From Brevibacterium iodinum ATCC 49514 (GTDB lineage: Bacteria > Actinomycetota > Actinomycetes > Actinomycetales > Brevibacteriaceae), in NCBI RefSeq assembly GCF_900169265.1, contig NZ_FXYX01000013.1:33040-97039 (forward strand): DNA of 64,000 nucleotides, read 5' to 3'. Below, piece after piece: positions 8,158-15,524 of the stretch. The position numbers and the translations under genes are program-made. A model generated the notes under the pieces. That model saw only the letters and a list, made by a program, of their open reading frames with translations, was not told the DNA's origin and searched no databases. Positions within the stretch are counted from its first letter, which is position 1. Each line of letters opens with the position of its first letter.

Positions 8158-8211
8158 TACCTGACGGCGGCCCAGCAACGTCGCGCGAGGTTGCTGGGCC
8201 GCCGTCAGGTA
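8158..8211. repeat. 54-bp near-perfect palindrome, family A copy 2
   Basis: Arms of 27 bases with one mismatched pair; same core as copies at 6004 and 15425. It lies immediately upstream of the GntR promoter and abuts the transposase remnant (stop codon at 8216). With copy 1 it brackets the GntR-MFS operon. Confidence 0.85.
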
Positions 8212-8215
8212 GTAA

Positions 8216-8306
8216 TTATCGGGAGGATTCCTGGGACCGCTGATGGTGAGATAGCCGCGTGATAGCCACCATGTACAACGCAGAATTCAACCTAGGATGA
8301 CCACTG
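8216..8306 (-). pseudogene. Fragment of an IS110-family transposase
   Basis: The translated minus strand gives about 30 residues, FKLNRSGHPRLNSALYMVAI then TRLSHHQRSQ, matching the pattern (LNRxGxxxLNxALxxxAITR) in the C-terminal transposase_20 domain of IS110-type enzymes. The usual RDY/GK(T)xxEAxRxLKR continuation is missing. The left side fuses in another frame to a flavoprotein fragment and the right side ends at palindrome copy 2. Only a scar of the element remains. Assignment is by pattern recognition on a short stretch. Confidence 0.6.
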
Positions 8307-8885
8307 CGATTCAGCTTGAACCTGACCGCGGGCCGCCTCGGAGACGAGGGTGCCGGCGGCGTTCTCGGGTTCGATGAGGCCCGAGGGGTGGAACTGGACG
8401 AGTTCGGCGTCGCGCAGCCGGCCACCGGCCTCGACGGCCAGGCGGAAGGAGTCACCCGTGTTCTCATCCCGACGCGAGGAGGTGCTCCGCCAGATCCGAT
8501 TGTGCCCGCCGGCGGCAAGGATGACGGCGTCGGCATAGATCCGGTAACCGGTCCCGTCAAAGACGTCGAAGCCATAGGCACCGAAGATGCGACCGTCGGC
8601 GACGAGCAGCTTCGTGATGTACACGCGGTCGAGGATCGGAACATCTGAGGCTTCGGCGCGACGAATGAGGGTGCGCTGGATTTCCAACCCCGTGTAGTCG
8701 CCGGCGAAAGCGGTACGACGCCAGGTGTGGGCGCCGAAGAAACGCTGAGAGTTCCGACCGTCGTCCTCCTTCGCGAAGTCCATCCATATCGTCAGCCTCG
8801 CGACGCGCGCTGACGTGCGCGCGACCAGGGCCGCCTCGACGATGGAGTCGACGGTCCTGTCCACAGCCCGCACGCTCACCGACAC
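8307..8885 (-). pseudogene. Internal fragment of FAD fumarate reductase/succinate dehydrogenase-type flavoprotein
   Basis: About 190 residues of a flavoprotein subunit of the fumarate reductase/L-aspartate oxidase family: SQRFFGAHTWRRTAFAGDYT (substrate-site region with the family FxGxH), ADAVILAAGGHNRIW, ENTGDSFRLAVEAGGRLRDA and ELVQFHPSG. The N-terminal dinucleotide-binding GxGxxG motif and everything after LVSEAARG are gone. The right boundary has no convincing start or ribosome site, and the left runs into the IS110 fragment in a different frame. It is a non-functional internal piece, probably left by insertion and deletion. Confidence 0.8.
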
Positions 8886-8954
8886 CGAAACCGGACTGGC
8901 GGCGCATGTGCGCCTGGTGGGGTGAGGCGGAGCCTCGGTGAGGACGGAGTGCCT

Positions 8955-9525
8955 CTATGCTTCAGTCGAAAGCGTGCGGACCATGGTCGAGACCTTCGGA
9001 CCGTTCGGCACCTGCGTCTCGGCGATGGTACTGAAACCGAATCGAGCGTAGAGAGTGACATTGCGCGGATCCGACGTCTCCAGCGACACCAGGGAGCCGA
9101 TCGTGTCCATCCGGCGCAGACCTTCGGCGAGGATCGCCGACGCGATGCCCGACCCCCAGCTGTCGGGTTCCACACCGATGGCGGCGAGATCCCACGCGGC
9201 GTGGGGCCGCGACGGCGGGTGTGTGGCCGTCAGCACCTCGAGGCGATCACCGAGCAGCTCAATCACGCGATTCTGTCGCTCGGAGGTGAGGCCGGGAGCT
9301 TCCGGGGGGCACGAAGGCCGCCACGCCCCGGCACTCCTTCTCAACGATCACCAGCCCGCACTCGACCGCGTGGGCGAGATAGATCGCCTGCAGCTCCTCC
9401 AGCCGCGCACGATAGCGGTCGGCCGGCACCGTCCACCGCGTCCAGGGGTATTCGTCGAAGGCTCTGGAGAGCACTTCTGCGGCGGCGGGAACATCGGCGG
9501 CAGTCGCCTCACGCACGGCAATCAT
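8955..9525 (-). pseudogene. GNAT acetyltransferase with one-base frameshift
   Basis: Two overlapping frames together make one ~190-residue GCN5-type acetyltransferase. The first (from ATG 9525) gives MIAVREATAADVPAAAEVLS through GVAAFVPP. The second resumes with EAPGLTSERQ and runs through the acetyl-CoA loop region LAAIGVEPDSWGSGIASAIL to VTLYARFGF and STEA. The frames meet at a run of six G (9304-9309, + strand); five would restore one ORF. The break removes the acetyl-CoA site, so the protein should be inactive unless the run is a sequencing error or slips. Substrate unknown. Confidence 0.75.
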
Positions 9526-9635
9526 CACGATGCCAATCTACCGCGGTTCGACGGGTTCGCCGACACCGTCGATGCCCACAGTCAATGATCCAACGGCGGC
9601 TCGTGACCCTGCCTGGGGTCCGCTCAGTCGTCGCC

Positions 9636-10622
9636 TCAGAACCAGGCGTCGGCGAGCAGTCGCAGCGACCGGCGCTGCACCTCTGGATCGTAGGCATAGG
9701 TGACTGTGATGAGCTCGTCGGCGCCGGTGCGCTGAACGAACTCGGCCATCTGCGCGGTCGCTGTGTCGGGCGAGCCGACGGCGCTGATGGACAGCATCGG
9801 GCTGGTCCCGCCCTGAGCAGAGATCTCGGCCGGGTCGACCGGGGGTTGCAGATTGCGGCGGCGACCGGTGCGCATGTCATTGAACATCTGCTGGACTGAG
9901 GTGAACTGGCGGGCCGCCTCGGCGTCGGTGTCGGCAACCAAGACGTTGATCCCGGCCATGACGTAGGGCTCGTCGATCTGCGCGGTCGGCGCATCGGTGG
10001 TGAACGAATCGCGATAGGTCTTGACCGCGATGTCGATCTGATCGGGTGCGAAGTGCGAGGCCAGAGAGAACGGCAGGCCCAGCTGACCGGCGATCGAGGC
10101 GCCGTTCATCGTCGATCCGAGCACCCAGATGGGCACGTTCATCCCCGCCGAGACCGCGGACTTGATCGGCATGGTGTGTGCCTGCCCCGCCTCGGAGAAC
10201 CAGCCCTGCATGTCATAGATGTTCTGTGCGAAGTCCTGTGGTTCCGCCGACGATCGGGCGAGCGCCTGCGCGGTCATCCCGTCCGTGCCGGGTGCGCGCC
10301 CGAGGCCCAAGTCGATGCGATCACCGTGGATATTCGCGAGCGTTCCATACTGTTCGGCCACCATGAGTGGCGCGTGGTTGGGCAGCATGACACCGCCGGA
10401 TCCGACCCGGATCTTCTCCGTCACCGAGGCGGCCTGTGAGATGAGGAGGGCCGTGGCGCTGGCGGCCAGGCCCATCGTGTTGTGGTGTTCGGCGAACCAC
10501 AACCGCTTGTACCCCAGCTCGTCAGCCAGTTTCGCCGAGGTCATCGATTCGGCGATGGCATCGCGAGCGGTGGATCCTTCCCGAATGGAGACGAGATCGA
10601 GAATGTTCAACGGAACGGACAA
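9636..10622 (-). CDS. LLM-class flavin-dependent oxidoreductase (MsnO8-like)
   Basis: A 328-residue bacterial-luciferase-like TIM-barrel monooxygenase using reduced flavin. It carries the MsnO8-type blocks GYKRLWFAEHHN, RVGSGGVMLPNHAPLMVAEQ, RIDLGLGRAPGTD and PIWVLGSTMNGASIAGQLGL. The start is a TTG at 10622 with AAGGAG about ten bases upstream; an in-frame TTG four codons later is the alternative. Monocistronic and intact, although both neighbours are broken genes. The substrate cannot be told from sequence; the family includes many uncharacterised members. Confidence 0.88.
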   Translation of the reverse strand: MSVPLNILDLVSIREGSTARDAIAESMTSAKLADELGYKRLWFAEHHNTMGLAASATALLISQAASVTEKIRVGSGGVMLPNHAPLMVAEQYGTLANIHGDRIDLGLGRAPGTDGMTAQALARSSAEPQDFAQNIYDMQGWFSEAGQAHTMPIKSAVSAGMNVPIWVLGSTMNGASIAGQLGLPFSLASHFAPDQIDIAVKTYRDSFTTDAPTAQIDEPYVMAGINVLVADTDAEAARQFTSVQQMFNDMRTGRRRNLQPPVDPAEISAQGGTSPMLSISAVGSPDTATAQMAEFVQRTGADELITVTYAYDPEVQRRSLRLLADAWF

Positions 10623-10813
10623 GGCGGAAAGCTCCTTCGGTGGGCGTACGGTGCGGTTGCGGGATGCAGTCGCAGAATTTCAGACATTTGAGACAACAGT
10701 CCGAGCAGACGGTTCTATTCCTGGGCAGATGATCCCAGCCAACGGCAAGAGGTTCAGTTCTTGAGCGGCCGACGGATAGTCTTGTGCCACCGGGCTCCCC
10801 GACGGAAGAGAGC

Positions 10814-11995
10814 ATGAGCACCCCAGCAAGCTCCCGCACCGGACGGCTCATCACCGGCGCCGCCATGTCCCTGGCCGTCGTCCTCAGCGCTTGTGCCTCC
10901 GATTCGGGCTCCGGCGAGACCAACGATCGGGGCGGGGAGGAGTCGGGGACCGCCTCGGCGAGCAGTGGTTCCGGATCATCCGACGCCGGGTCAGGATCGT
11001 CAACACCGGGCGCGGACTCTCCCGAGGTCGTCGCGACCGGCCTCGAATCCCCGTGGTCGATCGCCTTCCACGGGCAGACCATGCTGGTCAGCGAACGCGA
11101 TTCGGGTCGCATCCTCGAAGTCTCCGCGGGTGGCGACGTTCGTGAGGTCGGCCGGATCGATGATGCCTCGTCCTCGGGTGAGGCGGGCCTCCACGGTCTC
11201 GCCGTCAACGATGATCGTCTCTATGCCTTCTTCGCTGCCGGGACGGAGAATCGGATCGTGCGATTCCACCTCCTCGGCGAGGCCGGGAATCTGTCCCTGG
11301 GTGAGGAGGAGACGATCCTCGACGGTCTGCCGACCGCGAACTTCCACAACGGCGGACGGCTGGCGTTCGGCCCCGACGACATGCTCTATGCCACGCTCGG
11401 CGATACGGGCGATCGCGACAGCGCGCAGGACGAGGGTGCACTGTCGGGAAAAATTCTGCGTATGACGCCCGACGGCGACATACCTGCGGACAATCCGTTC
11501 GCCGATTCGCTCGTCTTCAGTATGGGGCACAGGAACCCGCAGGGCATCGGGTGGGACGATGAGGGCGCGATGTACGCCTCGGAATTCGGGCAGGACGCGT
11601 GGGACGAACTCAACGTCATCGAAGCCGGCGGGAACTACGGATGACCCGAGGTCGAAGGCATTGCGCAGGGTGACGGTGCGGGTGACGGCGGCTCCGGTGA
11701 CGGGGACGGCGATTTCATCGACCCGGTGCAGCAGTGGTCCCCCGACGAAGCGAGCCCCAGCGGACTGGCCGTCGGCGATGACAGCATCCTGATCGCCGGG
11801 CTGCGCGGCGAGCGCCTGCACCGGGTTCCGCTCGACGACCTGAAGTCGTCGTCAGAGTTGTGGACCGGCGAGCATGGACGACTGCGCGATGTGGTCGAAG
11901 TGCCCGACGGGTCGCTGCTCGTGCTGACGAACAACACCGACGGTCGCGGAGAACCCGCCCCGGACGACGACCGTCTCCTGCGTTTCACACCCTGA
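10814..11995 (+). pseudogene. Glucose/sorbosone dehydrogenase-like lipoprotein with in-frame TGA
   Basis: Encodes an exported PQQ-type beta-propeller of the GSDH (glucose/L-sorbosone dehydrogenase) family. A lipoprotein signal ends LAVVLSAC, then comes a Ser/Gly-rich linker and the blocks GLESPWSIAFHGQTMLVSER, GEAGLHGLAV, NGGRLAFGPDDMLYATLGDT, GHRNPQGIGW and DAWDELNVIEAGGNYG. At 11642 a TGA stands where the family has Trp (NYGWPEVEG), and the same frame then runs open to 11995 (GLAVGDDSILIAGLRGERLH). A single G-to-A change explains it. Start is the ATG at 10814 after GGAAGAG. A truncated 276-residue product would lack the last propeller blades. Confidence 0.85.
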
Positions 11996-12004
11996 CGGCG
12001 GTGC

Positions 12005-12072
12005 CTCGTTCAAGGCGAAGCGCACATTTCGAACGGTGTACCTCGCCATAACCGCGCTGACGCTTGAACGAG
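12005..12072. repeat. Inverted repeat, family B copy 1 (imperfect)
   Basis: Outer arms CTCGTTCAAG (12005) and CTTGAACGAG (12063) are exact; the inner part is degenerate. Same family as the perfect hairpins at 18636 and 20724. It lies just after the dehydrogenase pseudogene and may be its decayed terminator. Confidence 0.6.
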
Positions 12073-12105
12073 ATCGCCACCGACCCCGCCACGATCCGAA
12101 GACAC

Positions 12106-12140
12106 CGAGGCCCCGAAAGCTCATCGCGTTCGGGGCCTCG
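12106..12140. terminator. Perfect 12-bp hairpin after the CopC gene
   Basis: CGAGGCCCCGAA (12106-12117) pairs exactly with 12129-12140. It follows the stop of the leftward CopC gene by 30 bases and is probably its intrinsic terminator. Confidence 0.7.
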
Positions 12141-12169
12141 TGCAACCGGTGCTGTGTGGGCGTTCTCGC

Positions 12170-12817
12170 TCAGTTGTCCTTGGTGCCGGGCAGGCCCTGG
12201 GACTTGCGACGCATGAGCAGGACGACGATGACGATGATGGCCAGGCCGCCGACGGACAGCAGCACGATCATCGGGGTCGACATTCCTGAATCGCTGCCGG
12301 TGGACTCGCCGATCTCGCCGCGGTCTTCGGTGTCCTTGCCCGGCTCGTCGACGACTCCGCCGCCGAGTCCGGCCTTCGTCGACTCTCCGGATGACTCCTT
12401 GACGTCTCCGCCGGCGCCTTCGGCATCCTTGATCGCGAACGAGTAGTCACCAGAGATCGGGTGGCCGTCCTGCGACACCACGCGCCAGGTGACCTTGTAG
12501 TCGCCGGGTTTGAGATCATCGGGCAGAGCGACGCTGAGTTTCTTGCCCTCAACGGTCAGCTCACCTGCGGAGACATCCTTGCCGTCGACGACGACCTTGA
12601 CCTCGGAGCCGACTTCCTGGATGTCGCCGGAGAAGTTCATCTCGAGCCATTTGGGCTGCTGATCGAGTTCGGCACCGTCCTCGGGATTCGACGACACCAG
12701 CTGGTCGTGGGCACTGGCGGCGGGGGCGAATGCGAACACGCTCATCGCGGCCACCAGCAGGGCGGCGAAGCCCAGCCTGAGAGCGGACCAGTTCTGTCGT
12801 GTCATGAGACGAGTCAT
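12170..12817 (-). CDS. CopC-domain exported protein with C-terminal membrane anchor
   Basis: Exported protein with a signal peptide (FAALLVAAMSVFAFAPAASA) followed directly by a CopC beta-sandwich beginning AHDQLVSSNPEDGAEL, where the first His after cleavage is a usual Cu(II) ligand. It continues with KVTWRVVSQDGHPISGDYSF, whose His is the second. A Gly/Ser/Glu-rich linker leads to one membrane helix near residues 185-205 (MIVLLSVGGLAIIVIVVLLM) and a short basic tail. This CopC/YobA-like layout is common in actinobacteria, linked to copper binding or delivery. Start ATG at 12817 with AAGGAG upstream; 215 residues. Probably transcribed alone or after the phosphatase gene 65 bases upstream. 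Confidence 0.88.
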   Translation of the reverse strand: MTRLMTRQNWSALRLGFAALLVAAMSVFAFAPAASAHDQLVSSNPEDGAELDQQPKWLEMNFSGDIQEVGSEVKVVVDGKDVSAGELTVEGKKLSVALPDDLKPGDYKVTWRVVSQDGHPISGDYSFAIKDAEGAGGDVKESSGESTKAGLGGGVVDEPGKDTEDRGEIGESTGSDSGMSTPMIVLLSVGGLAIIVIVVLLMRRKSQGLPGTKDN

Positions 12818-12882
12818 GAGAGTTTCTCCTTCGAGGCGTACCTGCGACGTCGGTCGTGTCAGCAAGCTTGTGCCTACTAGTA

Positions 12883-13398
12883 TCACTGAGTTTTCGCGGC
12901 CAGCGCGCGCAGACGATCCGTGATTCCCGGCACGGACACTTCAATTGTCTCAAGAGTTTCTTCGAAATCCTTGAATTCGCCGTACCAGGGATCCTCGACA
13001 TCCGGCGCCGGAACACCGTCGCCCTCGACCCCGTCCACCCGCGGATCGAACTCGCGCAGCATCCGCAGCTCCGGGGCCGCCTCGGCGGTAAGAACTGAGA
13101 TCATCCGCTGCAGGGCACGATAGTGGCGGGCGGTCATAGCCACCGCCACATCGCGGTCGGCCAACCATTCGGGCGTGATCTGCCGGGCGACATGATCGTC
13201 GGTGCGGTAGCCGGCGGCGGCGAGCACACGCGCCTGACGTGGGTCGATGGGGTTGCCGGCCTCCTCGTCGCTGATCCCGGCGGAGTCGACGACCGCCTCG
13301 GCGCCGGTATCGGCCAGATGATGTAAGAGCACACGTTCGGCGGTGACGGATCGGCAGATGTTGCCGGTGCACACGAAGACGACGGATGCCAGACTCAT
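12883..13398 (-). CDS. Low-molecular-weight protein-tyrosine phosphatase
   Basis: A 171-residue cytoplasmic phosphatase of the arsenate reductase/LMW-PTP fold. The P-loop VCTGNICRS with the C-x5-R-S signature lies near residue 10, and the catalytic acid-loop Asp is in VEDPWYGEF near the C-terminus. Such enzymes dephosphorylate tyrosine on proteins involved in polysaccharide export and signalling. Start ATG at 13398 follows GAGGAG. It faces away from the M13 peptidase gene with only 52 bases between starts, so the promoters must overlap. No cognate tyrosine kinase gene is in the window. Confidence 0.9.
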   Translation of the reverse strand: MSLASVVFVCTGNICRSVTAERVLLHHLADTGAEAVVDSAGISDEEAGNPIDPRQARVLAAAGYRTDDHVARQITPEWLADRDVAVAMTARHYRALQRMISVLTAEAAPELRMLREFDPRVDGVEGDGVPAPDVEDPWYGEFKDFEETLETIEVSVPGITDRLRALAAKTQ

Positions 13399-13450
13399 AT
13401 CTCCTCCTCGGGCAGGGCGTGCGGGGCTCTGATCACGATACTGTGGGGCC

Positions 13451-15421
13451 ATGACTTCTGAAACCTCACAGACCTCGATCAGGCCTCAGGACGACCTGTA
13501 CCAGCACATCAACGGCGAGTGGATCGACTCGTTCACGATCCCCGATGACCGGGCCGGCGACGGAGCCATGCGTGAGCTCTTCGACACCGCCGAGACCAAG
13601 GTCCGCGACATCATCACCTCAGTGACCGACAGCCCGCAGGAGCCCGGCTCCGAGGGGCAGAAGGTCGCCGACCTGTTCACCTCGTTCATGGATGTCGATC
13701 GCATCAACGAACTCGGCGTCGCCCCGCTGACCTCGACGTTCGCAGCCATCGACGCCGCCGAGGACAAATCTGAGCTCGCCGCCCTGCTCGCCCGGTTGGA
13801 GACCGAAGGTATCGGCGGTCTGCTCGGCGGGTACGTCACCGCCGATGCGAAGGACTCCGACGTCTACGCCCTCTATCTCGTCCAGGCCGGCATCTCCCTG
13901 CCCGACGAGGACTACTACTTCAACGACGACCACGCCGAGGTGCGCGCGAAGTTCCTCGCCCACGTGCAGAAGATCGCGGCCCTGGCCGGCCTCGGTGAGA
14001 AGTCCGGGATCTCCGACGCCGAGGTGGCCGCCAAGGTGATGACGTTCGAGACCGAACTCGCCCGCCACCACTGGGACCGCGTGGCCTGCCGTGATGCGGA
14101 GAAGACGTACAACAAGTATTCGATCTCAGAGCTGCGTGACCTCGGGCTCGAGTTCGACTTCGACTCGTATCTCGGCATCCTCACCGCCGATGCGACCGAC
14201 CTGAAGTACCTCGTGGTCTCCCAGCCCTCGTTCGTCACAGGCATGGCGAAGGTGTGGGCGGAGACCGACATCGAGACCATCAGGACGTGGCTGCGCTTCG
14301 TCGTCGTCTCCGACACCGCCTCGCTGCTCTCCGATGAGTTCGTCGAGGAGAACTTCGACTTCAACTCCCGCACTCTCTCGGGCACTCCTGCCCTGCGGGA
14401 GCGCTGGAAGCGCGGGGTCAGTCTCGTCGAGGGCTACCTCGGTGAGGCCGTGGGCAAACTCTACGTCTCAGCTGAGTTCCCGCCGTCGTCCAAGGACGCG
14501 ATCGACCACCTCGTGGGCATGCTCATCCAGGCCTATGACAAGTCGATCCGCGAACTCGACTGGATGAGCGAGGAGACGAAGGAACGCGCCCTGGTCAAGC
14601 TCTCGAAGTTCACTCCGAAGGTCGGCTATCCGGAGGTGTGGCGGGAGTACCCGGCCGCGATCGACTCCTCCGACCTGGTGGGCAACGTGCGTCGCTGCTC
14701 GCAGGCCGAGCATGTGCGGCAGGTGAAGCGGATCGGCGGACCCATCGACCGTACGGAATGGCTGATGACCCCGCAGACGGTCAACGCCTACTACCACCCG
14801 GTGATGAACGAGATCGTCTTCCCGGCAGCGATCCTCCAGCCGCCGTTCTTCGACGCCGCCGGTGATGTGGCCGCGAATTTCGGAGCGATCGGTGCAGTCA
14901 TCGGTCACGAGATCGGTCACGGCTTCGACGATCAGGGATCGCGTTATGACGGTGACGGCAACCTCGTCGACTGGTGGACCGAATCGGATCGGACCCTGTT
15001 CGAGGAGCGCACGAATGCGCTGATCGCCCAGTACGAAGAACTGGTTCCGACCGGTCTCGAGGCCAACCAGCACGTCAACGGGGCGCTGACGGTCGGTGAG
15101 AACATCGGTGACCTCGGTGGTCTGTCGATCGGATGGAAGGCTCTCGAGCTCGAACTCGGCGAACGCGCGGGCACTCCGGGCGTGCCGGTGGCGCCGTCGC
15201 CCGAGCAGGCGAAGGCGTTCTTCGAGGCGTGGGCGAAAGCCTGGCGGTCGAAGATGCGCACCGAGGAGCGTGTGCGCAGGCTCTCGATCGACCCGCACTC
15301 GCCGGAGGAGTTCCGCTGCAACCAGGTCGTGAAGAACATGACCGCCTTCCACGACACCTACGACGTGGCAGAGGGCGACGGCATGTACTTATCCCCCGAC
15401 CAACGAGTCACCATCTGGTAA
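13451..15421 (+). CDS. M13-family zinc metallopeptidase (neprilysin/PepO type)
   Basis: A 656-residue peptidase cleaving small peptides. The zinc motif HEIGH sits in AIGAVIGHEIGHGFDDQGSR, the third ligand Glu and Asp in GENIGDLGGL, and the family block NAYYHPVMNEIVFPAAILQ lies just before. The C-terminus RCNQVVKNMTAFHDTYDVAE matches the usual M13 ending, with the substrate-binding Arg. No signal peptide is visible, so it is cytoplasmic, as for PepO. The start ATG at 13451 gives TSQTSIRPQDDLYQHINGEW, the usual M13 opening. Monocistronic, ending at palindrome A copy 3. Confidence 0.92.
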   Translation: MTSETSQTSIRPQDDLYQHINGEWIDSFTIPDDRAGDGAMRELFDTAETKVRDIITSVTDSPQEPGSEGQKVADLFTSFMDVDRINELGVAPLTSTFAAIDAAEDKSELAALLARLETEGIGGLLGGYVTADAKDSDVYALYLVQAGISLPDEDYYFNDDHAEVRAKFLAHVQKIAALAGLGEKSGISDAEVAAKVMTFETELARHHWDRVACRDAEKTYNKYSISELRDLGLEFDFDSYLGILTADATDLKYLVVSQPSFVTGMAKVWAETDIETIRTWLRFVVVSDTASLLSDEFVEENFDFNSRTLSGTPALRERWKRGVSLVEGYLGEAVGKLYVSAEFPPSSKDAIDHLVGMLIQAYDKSIRELDWMSEETKERALVKLSKFTPKVGYPEVWREYPAAIDSSDLVGNVRRCSQAEHVRQVKRIGGPIDRTEWLMTPQTVNAYYHPVMNEIVFPAAILQPPFFDAAGDVAANFGAIGAVIGHEIGHGFDDQGSRYDGDGNLVDWWTESDRTLFEERTNALIAQYEELVPTGLEANQHVNGALTVGENIGDLGGLSIGWKALELELGERAGTPGVPVAPSPEQAKAFFEAWAKAWRSKMRTEERVRRLSIDPHSPEEFRCNQVVKNMTAFHDTYDVAEGDGMYLSPDQRVTIW

Positions 15422-15424
15422 TCG

Positions 15425-15480
15425 CTACCTGACGGCGGCCCAGCAACCTCGCGCGAGGTTGCTGGGCCGCCGTCAGGTAG
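15425..15480. repeat. 56-bp perfect palindrome, family A copy 3
   Basis: Two exact 28-base arms with no loop, the cleanest copy of the family. It fills the gap between the convergent M13 peptidase and DUF1684 genes and can end both transcripts. Confidence 0.9.
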
Positions 15481-15524
15481 TTCGGGGAGGAAACGGGCGC
15501 TGGGACAGAGGCCGGGAGCCGGGC

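Noticed and set aside
6004..8211. Composite transposon with the palindromes as terminal repeats
   Set aside because: The palindromes are self-complementary hairpins, no transposase lies between them, and a third copy at 15425 sits alone as a terminator.
11639..11647. Selenocysteine at the in-frame TGA of the dehydrogenase
   Set aside because: The residue expected there is Trp, no stem-loop of the bacterial SECIS type follows directly, and a single base change explains the stop.
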